From: a bacterium A37T11
GTDB taxonomy: Bacteria > Bacteroidota > Bacteroidia > Sphingobacteriales > Sphingobacteriaceae
Direction: 5' to 3'
NCBI GenBank assembly: GCA_900109895.1
Contig: FOBR01000027.1
Coordinates: 1-64,000, forward strand
Length of the DNA: 64,000 bases
The position numbers and the translations under genes were made by a program. Under the pieces are notes generated by a model that did not search any database, was not told the DNA's origin, and worked only from the letters and a program-made list of their open reading frames with translations. Shown here piece after piece: positions 42,797 to 51,801 of the stretch. Positions within the stretch are counted from its first letter, which is position 1. Every line of letters begins with the position of its first letter.

Positions 42797-43933
42797 ATGA
42801 ACAGTAAGTCTATAGCAGCCATTTTATTAGCCGGGGGTGGTTTTTTAGCTTCTTGCGGCAACAAGCAGGCCGGTACTCAAATGCCCGGACCGAAGGTCGT
42901 CCAGGTGACAAAGGACGTTGTAACTGAAGAATTGGTTACCGGTACAGACAATTATCCAGGATCGGTGGTTCCCTTGAAACAAACTGAACTTAGGGCTGAA
43001 GTAAATGGTTACATCACCAGCATTCTTGTTGCAGACGGTGCTTCAGTATCACAGGGCCAGGCCTTGTATGAAATTGATAAAACAAGATATGCAGCCGCAT
43101 TGGATCAGGCCAAGGCTGCGCTTGAAATTGCCCAGGCAAACTATGCAAAGGTGGGCAAAGATTTGCAGCGATATCAAAAATTGGCTGAACAGGATGCCAT
43201 CGCCAAACAGACCCTTGATTATGCTGGGACAGATTTAAATAACGCCCAAGCTCAGGTAAATTCTGCTAAAGCTGCCTTGGTGACCGCCCAAACAAACTTG
43301 GACCGTTCGGTTATCCGGGCACCATTTGCTGGTACTATTGGCATTTCTCAAGTTCGAATGGGGGCATTAGTCAGTGCCGGCACTACCCTCATCAATACTA
43401 TATCAAGCGTAAATCCTATAGCTGTTGATCTGCCTGTGAACCAAGATGACATTCAGCGGTTTGTAGAATTGCAAAAAAGCAAATCAACATTAACTGATTC
43501 CATCATAACACTTCAGTTAGGATCACAAATGTATACCCATCCAGGGTCGATATCTACAATAGACCGGGCAGTTGACCCTAATACAGGTACCATTACTGTT
43601 AGAGTTGTTTTCCCTAATCCTGAAGGTTTGCTTAGAGCAGGCATGAATGCAAATGTTCGTGTATTGAACAAACAACCGCAGAAACAGTTAGTCATTCCTT
43701 ATAAAGCAGTTGTTGAGCAGCTAGGAGAATATAACGTTTACACAGTATCTGACAGCAGTACAGCTGTTCAAAAACGTGTGAAGCTTGGAATCACTGACGC
43801 GGACAAAATAGTGATAGAAGATGGCTTAAAATTGGGTGATACCATTATTACGGATGGCATCATTAACCTGACCAATGGTGTAAAAGTGACCGATCAGGCA
43901 CCACAACCAGCTGCTGCACCAACAAAAAAATAA
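42797..43933 (+). CDS. RND efflux periplasmic adaptor (membrane fusion) lipoprotein
   Basis: A 378-residue lipoprotein (Cys20 in FLASC). It has the lipoyl/barrel-sandwich hybrid split around a helical hairpin: ELRAEVNGYITSILVADGASVSQGQALYEID, then a coiled hairpin (about 100-165), then SVIRAPFAGTIGISQVRMGALVSAG, and a C-terminal beta-barrel and membrane-proximal domain (LRAGMNANVRV, KQLVIPYKAVV). It bridges the RND pump and TolC. It follows the TolC gene by 53 bp. Confidence 0.96.
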   Translation: MNSKSIAAILLAGGGFLASCGNKQAGTQMPGPKVVQVTKDVVTEELVTGTDNYPGSVVPLKQTELRAEVNGYITSILVADGASVSQGQALYEIDKTRYAAALDQAKAALEIAQANYAKVGKDLQRYQKLAEQDAIAKQTLDYAGTDLNNAQAQVNSAKAALVTAQTNLDRSVIRAPFAGTIGISQVRMGALVSAGTTLINTISSVNPIAVDLPVNQDDIQRFVELQKSKSTLTDSIITLQLGSQMYTHPGSISTIDRAVDPNTGTITVRVVFPNPEGLLRAGMNANVRVLNKQPQKQLVIPYKAVVEQLGEYNVYTVSDSSTAVQKRVKLGITDADKIVIEDGLKLGDTIITDGIINLTNGVKVTDQAPQPAAAPTKK

Positions 43934-43956
43934 TTTAATTAAGCAACGGATTTAAG

Positions 43957-46900
43957 ATGATTTCTGAAGTATTTATAAAACGACCTGTTACTGCTATCGT
44001 TGTATCCATATTACTCGTACTGATAGGAGCATTGTCTATCCTTTCCTTACCGATCAGTCAATACCCAGATATTTCTCCTCCAACAGTTACAGTTACTGCA
44101 ACTTATACGGGTGCTGATGCACAGACGGTGGAACAAACGGTAACAACACTAATAGAAAGCCAGATTAACGGAACACCGGGAATGACCTACATGACCTCCA
44201 ACAGTACTTCTGATGGTCGTTCATCCATTACGGTTACTTTTGACGTAGGAACTGATATTGATATTGCTACTTTGGACGTTCAGAACCGGGTAGGTATTGC
44301 TGAGCCAGCGTTACCAGAGACGGTAAGAAGATTAGGGGTAGTAACCAGGAAAGCGAATACAGATATTTTAATGTTTGTAGGTTTGGTTTCTCCCAAAGGT
44401 TCTCACGACGATAAGTTTTTATCAAACTACGTCAATTTGTATGTAAAGGATGCATTACTTCGTGTCAAAGGTGTAGGTGATGTGCAAGCTTTTGGTCAAC
44501 CTTTTAGTATGCGCATCTGGCTAAATGCCGATAAATTGACGCAATTAGGTTTGACTCCTGCAATTGTCAATGCCGCCATTGCCGAACAAAACGTACGCAT
44601 ACCTGGAGGTACTGTAGGAGCAAGTCCACAAAATAATGATCAAGTATTTGAATATTCGGTTATTCTGGATGGCGATTTATCCACAGAAGAACAATTTAAA
44701 AACATTGTGGTTAAAACGAATACAGATGGTTCTATTGTTTATCTTAAGGATGTCGCTCGTATAGAGTTAGGAGCATTTGCTTATTCTACAGGAACTAAAG
44801 TGAGTGGGCAAACCTCTTCCATGATGGCTGTAAGTCAAATGCCGGGGGGAAATGCTGTTGAAACTGCCGAAGGTATCTATAAAGCCTTTGATGAACTGAA
44901 AAAATCTTTTCCTCCAGATGTGAATTATGTGGTAGCTTATGAAACCGTATCGGTAGTAAAAGCATCCATCAGCGAAGTAATACATACGCTGGTTGAGGCG
45001 TTGATCTTGGTGACTATTGTGGTATTCCTGTTCCTCCAAAGCTGGAGAGCTACATTAATTCCCGTTTTAGCCATACCAGTATCCATTGTTGGTACATTTA
45101 TCTTTTTCACCATTCTCGGCTTTTCTATTAATAACCTGACCATGCTTGCATTCGTGCTCGCTATTGGAATAGTGGTGGATGATGCCATTGTGGTGGTGGA
45201 GGCCGTGCAGCATTACATAGATAATGAACATCTGGATGCTAAAGCAGCCACACTAAAAGCAATGAAGGATATTACAGCACCGGTTATTGCCATTGCACTT
45301 ATCCTTGCCGCGGTGTTTGTACCTGTTGGCTTTGTTCCGGGGATGGTAGGACAGTTATATCAGCAGTTTGCTATAACAATTGCTGTATCTGTATTGTTGT
45401 CGGCTTTTATCGCACTTTCACTAACACCGGCTCTTTGTTCTCTTTTATTGGTTCCCATGCACCTTGATAAAGATTCCAAAGGCATAAACCAAGCATTTTA
45501 TCGATTTAATACTTGGTTCCACCGGGTTACAAATAGTTATTCAAACGGGGTTAAAAGGGCAGTAAAAATAACGCCATTGGTTTTAATCATATTGGTATGT
45601 ATCTATGTAGGTACTATTGGTTTGTTTATTAAAAAGCCGAGTGGATTTATACCGGATGAAGACAATGGGGCATTTTTGATGGGTATTGGTCTTCCAGAAG
45701 CAACTTCGATGGCAAGAACCAAACTCCTGATGGATTCAATATCTGTAAATATACGCAAGATGGCTCCTGAAATACAAACTGTGGGAGAAATTGCTGGTAT
45801 TAACATATTGAACAGATCCTTTAAATCAAACGCAGCTACTTTTTTCGTCCAATTAAAGCCCTGGGAAGAAAGGCATCGGACCGCCAAAGAAATTATCGGA
45901 CAGATTCAAGGAGCTTATGCTAACAATAAAGAGGCTAAAGTTATTGTTGTGGCTCCTCCAGCTATTCCAGGCTTAGGTGTGAGTGGTGGATTTTCCATGC
46001 ACTTACAAGACTTAAAAGGATCTCAAATTAAAGAGTTTGAAGGTATGGCCTGGAAATTTTTGGGAGCAGCCAATCAACGCCCAGAAATAGCAATGGCTTA
46101 TACGCTATTTAACACTAATACTCCAAACTACCAGCTACACATCAATCGGGACCAAGCTCAAAAAATGGGTGTAGGTATTGGGGATATTTATAACACCATA
46201 TCTACTTATTTCGGTAGTGCATATATTAATGACTTTATAAAGTTCGGTCGAAATTTCAGGGTGGTGTCTCAGGCGGATACTTCCTACCGGATGGACATTC
46301 GGGATTTAAATAAATTATACGTTAACAATAAACAAGGAGTTCCAGTTCCTCTAACTACGTTGGTAACTTATAAAACAATAGAAAACCCTTCCATCATTAA
46401 CCACTTTAACATTTTCAGATCCATTGAGATCAACGGTGCAGCAGCTCCTGGTTATAGTAGTGGTGACGCGATGAAAGCGCTTGAAGAGGTGGCAGCACAA
46501 ACGCTTACGGATGGATATACCTATAGCTATGCAGGTATCAGTTTGCAAGAAAAGGAATCAGGTAATGCTACAGGCCAAATCTTTGCTCTATGTATTGTAT
46601 TTGTATTCTTGCTGCTGGCTGCATTGTATGAAAGCTGGTCCGTACCATTTTCTATTCTGCTGTCGGTACCTCTGGGTGTATTTGGTGCCATTGTAGCTCT
46701 TACCTTACTACCTGGACTAGATAATAACGTCTACGCCCAGATCGGGTTGGTAACCATTATTGGGTTGGCCGCAAAAAATGCCATTCTAATTGTGGAATTT
46801 GCAAAGGAAAGGGTTGATATGGGCATGCCGCTATTAGCTGCCACTATTGATGCCGTCAAGCTTCGTTTAAGACCGATTGTGATGACGTCTATGGCCTTTA

Positions 46901-47133
46901 TTTTGGGTATTATCCCATTAATGCTTTCATCAGGCGCTGGTGCTGTAGCCCGCAAGACCATTGGATGGACGGTATTTGGTGGGATGACTGCCGCCACATT
47001 GCTGGCTATTTTTATTGTACCCGTACTGTTTATATTCATAACCAGAATGGCTTATGGCAAAAAAGGATTGGCCGATTTAGAAGCCAAATATAATCCTGAC
47101 GAGCATAAGGATATGCTTCACTCAGAAGACTAG
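43957..47133 (+). CDS. HAE1/AcrB-type RND efflux permease
   Basis: The 1058-residue inner-membrane pump starts with the HAE1 signature FIKRPVTAIVVSILLVLIGALSI and has twelve membrane helices and two large periplasmic loops. The proton-relay pair Asp408-Asp409 lies in GIVVDDAIVVVEAV (E. coli AcrB Asp407-Asp408). Further motifs are FVPVGFVPGMVGQLYQQFAITIA and the second-half GLAAKNAILIVEFA. It works with the upstream adaptor and TolC protein to expel hydrophobic compounds. The operon ends at a 19-bp hairpin 48 bases downstream. Confidence 0.97.
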   Translation: MISEVFIKRPVTAIVVSILLVLIGALSILSLPISQYPDISPPTVTVTATYTGADAQTVEQTVTTLIESQINGTPGMTYMTSNSTSDGRSSITVTFDVGTDIDIATLDVQNRVGIAEPALPETVRRLGVVTRKANTDILMFVGLVSPKGSHDDKFLSNYVNLYVKDALLRVKGVGDVQAFGQPFSMRIWLNADKLTQLGLTPAIVNAAIAEQNVRIPGGTVGASPQNNDQVFEYSVILDGDLSTEEQFKNIVVKTNTDGSIVYLKDVARIELGAFAYSTGTKVSGQTSSMMAVSQMPGGNAVETAEGIYKAFDELKKSFPPDVNYVVAYETVSVVKASISEVIHTLVEALILVTIVVFLFLQSWRATLIPVLAIPVSIVGTFIFFTILGFSINNLTMLAFVLAIGIVVDDAIVVVEAVQHYIDNEHLDAKAATLKAMKDITAPVIAIALILAAVFVPVGFVPGMVGQLYQQFAITIAVSVLLSAFIALSLTPALCSLLLVPMHLDKDSKGINQAFYRFNTWFHRVTNSYSNGVKRAVKITPLVLIILVCIYVGTIGLFIKKPSGFIPDEDNGAFLMGIGLPEATSMARTKLLMDSISVNIRKMAPEIQTVGEIAGINILNRSFKSNAATFFVQLKPWEERHRTAKEIIGQIQGAYANNKEAKVIVVAPPAIPGLGVSGGFSMHLQDLKGSQIKEFEGMAWKFLGAANQRPEIAMAYTLFNTNTPNYQLHINRDQAQKMGVGIGDIYNTISTYFGSAYINDFIKFGRNFRVVSQADTSYRMDIRDLNKLYVNNKQGVPVPLTTLVTYKTIENPSIINHFNIFRSIEINGAAAPGYSSGDAMKALEEVAAQTLTDGYTYSYAGISLQEKESGNATGQIFALCIVFVFLLLAALYESWSVPFSILLSVPLGVFGAIVALTLLPGLDNNVYAQIGLVTIIGLAAKNAILIVEFAKERVDMGMPLLAATIDAVKLRLRPIVMTSMAFILGIIPLMLSSGAGAVARKTIGWTVFGGMTAATLLAIFIVPVLFIFITRMAYGKKGLADLEAKYNPDEHKDMLHSED

Positions 47134-47180
47134 CTTTTTTTAAGTTATACGTTTTAAGTTATAAGTTAAGAAAATGCTGG

Positions 47181-47221
47181 AATAATAAAGGCCTCGTGAT
47201 GTTCACGAGGCCTTTATTATT
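47181..47221. terminator. Long perfect bidirectional terminator hairpin
   Basis: A perfect 19-bp inverted repeat (47181-47199 and 47203-47221) with a 3-base loop and a GGCCTCGTGA core flanked by AT pairs lies between the convergent RND and DUF2147 genes. Both flanks are T-rich in the right orientation, so it can stop transcription from both sides. Confidence 0.8.
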
Positions 47222-47278
47222 ATAATTCGATTTAGACCAGACTAAAAAACAATTCTTAATCCATCCATAATTCATCAT

Positions 47279-47725
47279 CTATAATGCATCATTAACCCGT
47301 TTCCAAATTTCAGTGCGACCTAGAAAACTAAATCCGATATACCCTCTAATTTGAAGTGTATTTGAATCTTTCAAGGTCATTTTGCATTTGTAGATCTTTC
47401 CAGATTTTGGATCATATATTTCCCCGTCATCCCATACATTCTCTCCTGCGTAGGAAAATTTCCGCAAAATTTCCAACCCAAGGATATGCCGGTTCCTTAA
47501 AGTAGGGTCCGGATTGCCCTCATCCAGTTTTGGGTTTCCATTTTTATCATTCATATTTTTCAGCCAATATAGTTTTCCGTAAAACTTATTATCACGTTCA
47601 TATATTTCCAATCTTCCTTCCTTAGTAGGATTTTCCCATTTCCCCGCTATGGCATCTTTTGACTGAGCACTGAGTAACTGCGTCATAAAAAAAACGAAAT
47701 TTGCTAATACTAAGTATTTTTTCAT
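47279..47725 (-). CDS. DUF2147-family periplasmic protein
   Basis: A 148-residue protein with a signal peptide ending LSAQ. The mature domain follows the DUF2147 plan: IAGKWENPTKEGRLEIYERDNKFYGKLYW, NPDPTLRNRHILGLEILRKF, GEIYDPKSGKIYKCKM and LQIRGYIGFSFLGRTEIWKR at the end. The fold is a small beta-barrel. Its function is unknown. It is transcribed towards the RND operon. Confidence 0.9.
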   Translation of the reverse strand: MKKYLVLANFVFFMTQLLSAQSKDAIAGKWENPTKEGRLEIYERDNKFYGKLYWLKNMNDKNGNPKLDEGNPDPTLRNRHILGLEILRKFSYAGENVWDDGEIYDPKSGKIYKCKMTLKDSNTLQIRGYIGFSFLGRTEIWKRVNDAL

Positions 47726-47865
47726 ATCCGGTTTGATTTATTTAAAAGACCCTACGAATTCCAGCAGACAAAATATATGCCTAAAAAATCAAGGCAATGA
47801 TTAACCCAAAAAATTTTTAAATTACCTGGGTTACCTTTTACAAATTGCCGTATTAAAAAGTAATT

Positions 47866-47879
47866 AAACAAATTTGTTT
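47866..47879. promoter_or_regulatory. 14-bp perfect palindrome upstream of a small lipoprotein gene
   Basis: AAACAAATTTGTTT reads the same on both strands and ends 24 bases before the ATG at 47904. Its place fits an operator, although AT-rich palindromes of this size can arise by chance. Confidence 0.3.
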
Positions 47880-47903
47880 GAACAAAAATTAGAAATTAAC
47901 AAA

Positions 47904-48113
47904 ATGAAAAATTTATTTAAATTAGCTTTTTTAGGCGTAGCAATTACTTTAGGCGCTGCTTCTTGCGGTGGATCTGGCAGCACAAGTACTGAAGCAACAA
48001 CTGATTCTATCGAATCTTCTGTTGATTCATTAACTGATGCAACAACTGACACCATTGATTCTATCGGATCAGCTGTTAAAGATACTGTTGATTCTGCTGC
48101 TAAAGCTAAATAA
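47904..48113 (+). CDS. Small Asp/Ser/Thr-rich lipoprotein
   Basis: ATG 47904 gives 69 residues: a lipoprotein signal with Cys21 (GAASC) and an acidic, low-complexity tail made of short repeats such as TDSIESSVDSLTDATTDTID. The three- to four-residue spacing of Ile/Val/Leu suggests one amphipathic helix, like Lpp-type or entericidin-type small lipoproteins. A terminator follows directly, so it is a single-gene unit. I do not know its function. Confidence 0.75.
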   Translation: MKNLFKLAFLGVAITLGAASCGGSGSTSTEATTDSIESSVDSLTDATTDTIDSIGSAVKDTVDSAAKAK

Positions 48114-48155
48114 GCTTATCAGCTTAAATTTTAAGGAATTTATTCCATAATTTGG

Positions 48156-48185
48156 AAAGGCCGCTTACATCAAGCGGCCTTTTTT
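48156..48185 (+). terminator. Rho-independent terminator
   Basis: An 11-bp stem with the GGCCGCTT core and a 5-base loop is followed by T residues, 43 bases after the stop of the small lipoprotein gene. Confidence 0.85.
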
Positions 48186-48209
48186 ATGCTCATACTTTCT
48201 CTAAATCTG

Positions 48210-49445
48210 TTAAGTTTCCAGGAAATCCAGATCCTTGTTAAAGCTTTCTTTAAGCTGCGTCAATGCATAAATGGCGATAAATGTTAGCAAGAAGATCATA
48301 ATGTAACCCGCTGTAAGGATGTTATAACGTTTTACAAAAATCTCAAACAAAAAAGTGCTTGGTATAAGAGCCCCTCTTACAAAGTTTGGGGCGGTGGTGG
48401 TAACAGTAGTCCTCAAATTTGTTCCAAACTGTTCTGAAGAAATTGTTACAAATGTGGCCCAGTAACCAACCGAAATCCCCATGAAAAACGCGAGCCAGTT
48501 AAATGCTTCGCTGCTTATCCCTTCATTGCTCAGATACAAAACCGAACTTATAAGGATTAAAACTTGAAATATAAATACGGCCAGCTTTCTGGATTTAGTA
48601 AGCTGCGCTAATAATCCCGCAAAAATATCCCCTAATGAAATGCCAAGGTATGTAAACATAATACCTTTACCTGCGCTTAGTGCTACCGGAGCACCCAGCG
48701 CTTTCCCAAATTCAGGAGCTTGCGTCACGAAAATACCCACTACAAACCAAATGGGCAACCCAATTAGAAGGCAATACAAGTATCGCAGAAAGCGCTCACG
48801 GTTAGAAAACAACATACTCAGCTTTCCTTTTACCACCTCTTTATGGGCTACCTCCTTAAACATGCCCGATTCAAACGTACCCAACCGCAAAATAAGCAGA
48901 AAAAGCCCCATACCTCCGCCAGTAAAATAAGCCGTCCGCCAATTAAAATGCTCAGCAACATAAAAAGCTACAATAGCCCCCAGCACGCCTACTCCTGCTA
49001 TCAGCATGGTGCCATATCCCCGTTTATTCCGGTCCATACTCTCACTTACCAAGGTAATGCCAGCACCCAATTCACCTGCCAGGCCAATTCCCGCAATAAG
49101 CCTGACAATAGCATAACTGTGAATGTCCTGGACAAGTCCATTGGTCATATTTGCCAGCGAATAAAGTAAGATGGATCCGAAAAGTACCTTTACCCGACCA
49201 TATTTATCACCAATTATTCCCCATATTATACCTCCAAGCAAAAGGCCTCCCATTTGCATGTTGAGCACATATTCACCACTCGTACGCATGTCAGCATCGG
49301 CAACATTCAGATCGTGAAAACTGGGCACACGGACAATGGAGAAAACGACCAGGTCGTATATATCCACTAAATAACCTAAGGAAGCTACAATAACCAAAAA
49401 CAGAATATTCTTTTTTTTGCTTATGGGAATAGAATCAACTACCAT
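48210..49445 (-). CDS. MFS transporter, metabolite:H+ symporter type
   Basis: A 411-residue protein with twelve hydrophobic helices. MFS motif A appears as GDKYGRVKVL after helix 2, and the loop RLIAGIGLAGELGAGITLVSE in helices 4-5 matches the sugar/metabolite:H+ symporter branch (ProP/ShiA-like). Helix 1 carries DIYDLVVFS, common in that branch. The substrate is not predictable. A TAACTTTG promoter box lies upstream. Confidence 0.92.
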   Translation of the reverse strand: MVVDSIPISKKKNILFLVIVASLGYLVDIYDLVVFSIVRVPSFHDLNVADADMRTSGEYVLNMQMGGLLLGGIIWGIIGDKYGRVKVLFGSILLYSLANMTNGLVQDIHSYAIVRLIAGIGLAGELGAGITLVSESMDRNKRGYGTMLIAGVGVLGAIVAFYVAEHFNWRTAYFTGGGMGLFLLILRLGTFESGMFKEVAHKEVVKGKLSMLFSNRERFLRYLYCLLIGLPIWFVVGIFVTQAPEFGKALGAPVALSAGKGIMFTYLGISLGDIFAGLLAQLTKSRKLAVFIFQVLILISSVLYLSNEGISSEAFNWLAFFMGISVGYWATFVTISSEQFGTNLRTTVTTTAPNFVRGALIPSTFLFEIFVKRYNILTAGYIMIFLLTFIAIYALTQLKESFNKDLDFLET

Positions 49446-49468
49446 GTAAATTTGCAGTTTATGAAAGG

Positions 49469-49476
49469 CAAAGTTA
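49469..49476 (-). promoter_or_regulatory. Possible -7 promoter box of the MFS gene
   Basis: TAACTTTG on the minus strand matches TAnnTTTG, 23 bases before the ATG at 49445. No clear -33 element. Confidence 0.4.
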
Positions 49477-49547
49477 GCGTATAATGTGTAAATATTTTAC
49501 CGTATATATAGGAATGTAATAAAAATTCTCTGTAACTTTAACTCGTT

Positions 49548-50015
49548 ATGAAGGTATCAGAAAGAACCCTGAAATGGGTGATGCGCCTATACCCACCCTT
49601 TTTTTTTCAACGAATTTGGGTTCAGCGCTTCCATAAGGGGTTTACCGGGGTAGACGTAAAAATCAACAAAAGTCTGTTTAACCGAAATTACAATGCATCC
49701 ATTTTCGGAGGAACCATTTATGCGGCTTCTGATCCTTTTTACGCCTTATTATTTGATCAATTAAGCCGGCGCATGGGTTATAAAACGCGTGTATGGTTAA
49801 AGAGCGCATCTATACAGTTTATAAAACCGGGTGTTTCCTCTCTATTTTTCACCATAAGCCTTAATGAGGCGGACATTAAAGATGCATTAAACATACTGGA
49901 GCATGGCGGAAAATTTGTTAAAACATTCCCCATAGAGATCAAAGATAGTGAGGGCACGCTATGCGCAACGGTATTAAACGAAGTATATGTCAGAAACCTG
50001 CGGTATACGGGCTAA
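49548..50015 (+). CDS. DUF4442 hotdog-fold protein
   Basis: A 155-residue protein matching the DUF4442 branch of hotdog-fold (PaaI-like) thioesterase relatives: LKWVMRLYPPFFFQRIWVQRF, then NYNASIFGGTIYAASDPFYALLF, in which a GG-x-h-x-x-x-D pattern replaces the usual catalytic helix, and KSASIQFIKPG. The activity is unproven; acyl-CoA or acyl-thioester binding is a family-based guess. TAACTTTA seven bases before the ATG is a near-match promoter box. Confidence 0.85.
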   Translation: MKVSERTLKWVMRLYPPFFFQRIWVQRFHKGFTGVDVKINKSLFNRNYNASIFGGTIYAASDPFYALLFDQLSRRMGYKTRVWLKSASIQFIKPGVSSLFFTISLNEADIKDALNILEHGGKFVKTFPIEIKDSEGTLCATVLNEVYVRNLRYTG

Positions 50016-50036
50016 CTATTAATATTTAAACGACAG

Positions 50037-50672
50037 ATGAACATAAAAACACTGATACTGCAAGGCGAAGGGGAACGATTGGATTTCAAAAATAAGATTA
50101 GCAATGCGGGTAAAATTGCTAAGACCTTAGTTGCATTTGCCAACCATAAAGGAGGTAAATTGCTTGTTGGGGTGGCCGACAATGGAGCTATTAAAGGGGT
50201 CAAATCAGAAGATGAGGAAAAATATATGCTTTACCAGGCTGCCACCTTATATTGCCGGCCGATAATTGAACCCCGCTTTGAAGAAGTGTATATTGATGAC
50301 AAGATTGTATTGATCGTTGACATCCCGGAGAGTAATACCAAACCACACTATGCCCTGAGTGATGATCATAAGTGGTGGGTTTATGTTCGTGTCAAAGACA
50401 AAAGTGTGCTGGCAGGAAAGGTGGTGGTAGATGTGTTAAAACGAAAAAACAAGGTGGAGGGAGTATTTATCTCCTATTCTGAAAAAGAAAAAAACCTGTT
50501 GCAATACCTGGAGCAAAATGAACGGGCGATTTTACCTGAACTGTGTAAACATTTAATGATGTCACGTCGCAAAACCCAGCAGTTGCTAGTCAATCTAATC
50601 CTTAGCGGTAACATCAGGGTACATTTTAATGAGCGGGAAGAATTTTATACCGCTGAACCGTTAGCTAGCTAA
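50037..50672 (+). CDS. AlbA_2 (Schlafen-like) domain protein with C-terminal helix-turn-helix
   Basis: The 211-residue protein starts with an AlbA_2 domain (about 8-120): EGERLDFKNKISNAGKIAKTLVAFANHKGGKLLVGVADNG, of which the FANHKGG and GV-DNG motifs are diagnostic. The C-terminal part (about 150-205) looks like a winged helix (ILPELCKHLMMSRRKTQQLLVNLILSGNI). AlbA_2 domains bind nucleic acid or nucleotides and are found in regulators and in some defence proteins. It lies 21 bp after the DUF4442 gene. The longer form found in divergent AAA-like regulators lacks here. Confidence 0.85.
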   Translation: MNIKTLILQGEGERLDFKNKISNAGKIAKTLVAFANHKGGKLLVGVADNGAIKGVKSEDEEKYMLYQAATLYCRPIIEPRFEEVYIDDKIVLIVDIPESNTKPHYALSDDHKWWVYVRVKDKSVLAGKVVVDVLKRKNKVEGVFISYSEKEKNLLQYLEQNERAILPELCKHLMMSRRKTQQLLVNLILSGNIRVHFNEREEFYTAEPLAS

Positions 50673-50700
50673 ACCGGGCGCTGTTCTCAATTTATTTAAT

Positions 50701-50708
50701 TAATTTTG
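50701..50708 (+). promoter_or_regulatory. -7 promoter box of the lipoprotein-SCO-cytochrome operon
   Basis: TAATTTTG matches TAnnTTTG and lies 28 bases before the ATG at 50737. No clear -33 TTG. Confidence 0.4.
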
Positions 50709-50736
50709 TCCATAGTTTAAATTTATAAACAAATAT

Positions 50737-51168
50737 ATGTTAAAAATATCATTGGGTACACTGGTTCTGGGTTACTCGCTGCTTGTTTCGGCTTGTGGTG
50801 GGGGCGCCAAAGAGGAGAATGCCAAATTGGAGAAGGAAGTTTTGCAAGCACATGATAGCATCATGGCTTACATGGGCGACTTTAACCACAAAAGTATGAA
50901 GATAGACAGTATTCTTCAAAACTTAGATAGTTTGAAAGCTGCAGACGCCAGCTTGGATACTGCAGCGAAGCGTGCAGATCTAGCTAGCATTAAGCTTAAG
51001 CTTGACGATGCAAATGAGGCCATGACAGACTGGATGCATAAATTTGAACCCGACCAAAGTGGCCACCCGGATGACGAGGTGAAAAAATACTTGCAGGGCG
51101 AAAAAGCAAAACTGGATGTTTTAAAACGGCAGTTTGACGCTGCAAAACTAGCTTCCGATAAGCTATGA
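50737..51168 (+). CDS. Helical lipoprotein linked to SCO and cytochrome c genes
   Basis: A 143-residue lipoprotein (Cys20 in VSAC). The mature part is a long coiled-coil-like helix region with regular Leu/Ile/Met spacing (ENAKLEKEVLQAHDSIMAYMGD) and an HKSMKID segment; a second part, AMTDWMHKFEPDQSGHPDDEV, contains a conserved W-M-x-x-F motif seen in Bacteroidota proteins sometimes labelled viral A-type inclusion. His and Met residues could bind copper, which would suit the neighbouring SCO protein, but that is inference. The stop overlaps the SCO start (ATGA). Confidence 0.78.
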   Translation: MLKISLGTLVLGYSLLVSACGGGAKEENAKLEKEVLQAHDSIMAYMGDFNHKSMKIDSILQNLDSLKAADASLDTAAKRADLASIKLKLDDANEAMTDWMHKFEPDQSGHPDDEVKKYLQGEKAKLDVLKRQFDAAKLASDKL

Positions 51169-51797
51169 GGATAATTTGCTATGTCGCTGCACTTTATTTG
51201 CTAGCGGCATGTACGGACAACCCGGCAAAAAAGTTACCTATCCTTGGACAGCGCCACCCTGTAAGCAAAGTGGTGGATGGCAAAACTGTAATTGACACGA
51301 TCTATCAAACCATACCTTCCTTCACCTTTTTAAACCAGGATAGCGTAGCGATCAATGACCATACGCTGGATAATAGTGTATATATTGCCAACTTTTTCTT
51401 CACCTCCTGCCCCAGCATCTGCCCTACAATGCAGCGTAACCTATTAAAAGTTTATCAAAAGTATAAAGGTCGCAAAGACGTGCGGTTTATTTCGCACAGT
51501 ATCGACTTCAAATACGACACACCTTCCAGGCTAAAAAAATATGCCGATAAGCTTGGGGTGGAAGGCACTCAGTGGGAATTTGCGGCTGGAAGCAAACAGA
51601 GCATATATGGTTTGGCTGAAAAGTATATGGTTTTTGCTACCGAAGACGCCAATATACCCGGTGGTTATGACCATAGCGGCTACCTGATTCTTGTAGATAA
51701 GGATAAACACATTCGGGGTGCCTATGACGGAACCAATGAAGACCAGGTTAACCTGCTACAAAAAGACCTGGCTACGCTTTTAAAAGAATATCAATAG
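51165..51797 (+). CDS. SCO1/SenC/PrrC-family copper chaperone lipoprotein
   Basis: SCO proteins deliver copper to, or reduce, the CuA site of cytochrome oxidase. The 210-residue lipoprotein (Cys16 in LAAC) has the CxxxC motif Cys82-Pro-Ser-Ile-Cys86 and the copper-ligand His170 (GGYDHSGYLILVD) on a thioredoxin fold. It is coupled by ATGA to the upstream lipoprotein and is four bases from the cytochrome c gene, which supports a role in respiratory oxidase assembly. Confidence 0.94.
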   Translation: MRIICYVAALYLLAACTDNPAKKLPILGQRHPVSKVVDGKTVIDTIYQTIPSFTFLNQDSVAINDHTLDNSVYIANFFFTSCPSICPTMQRNLLKVYQKYKGRKDVRFISHSIDFKYDTPSRLKKYADKLGVEGTQWEFAAGSKQSIYGLAEKYMVFATEDANIPGGYDHSGYLILVDKDKHIRGAYDGTNEDQVNLLQKDLATLLKEYQ

Positions 51798-51801
51798 CAA
51801 A

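Noticed and set aside
47134-47180. Short direct repeats of TTAAGTTATA type after the RND gene
   Set aside because: They are AT-rich, imperfect and only two or three copies, so neither a CRISPR nor a mobile-element end is supported.
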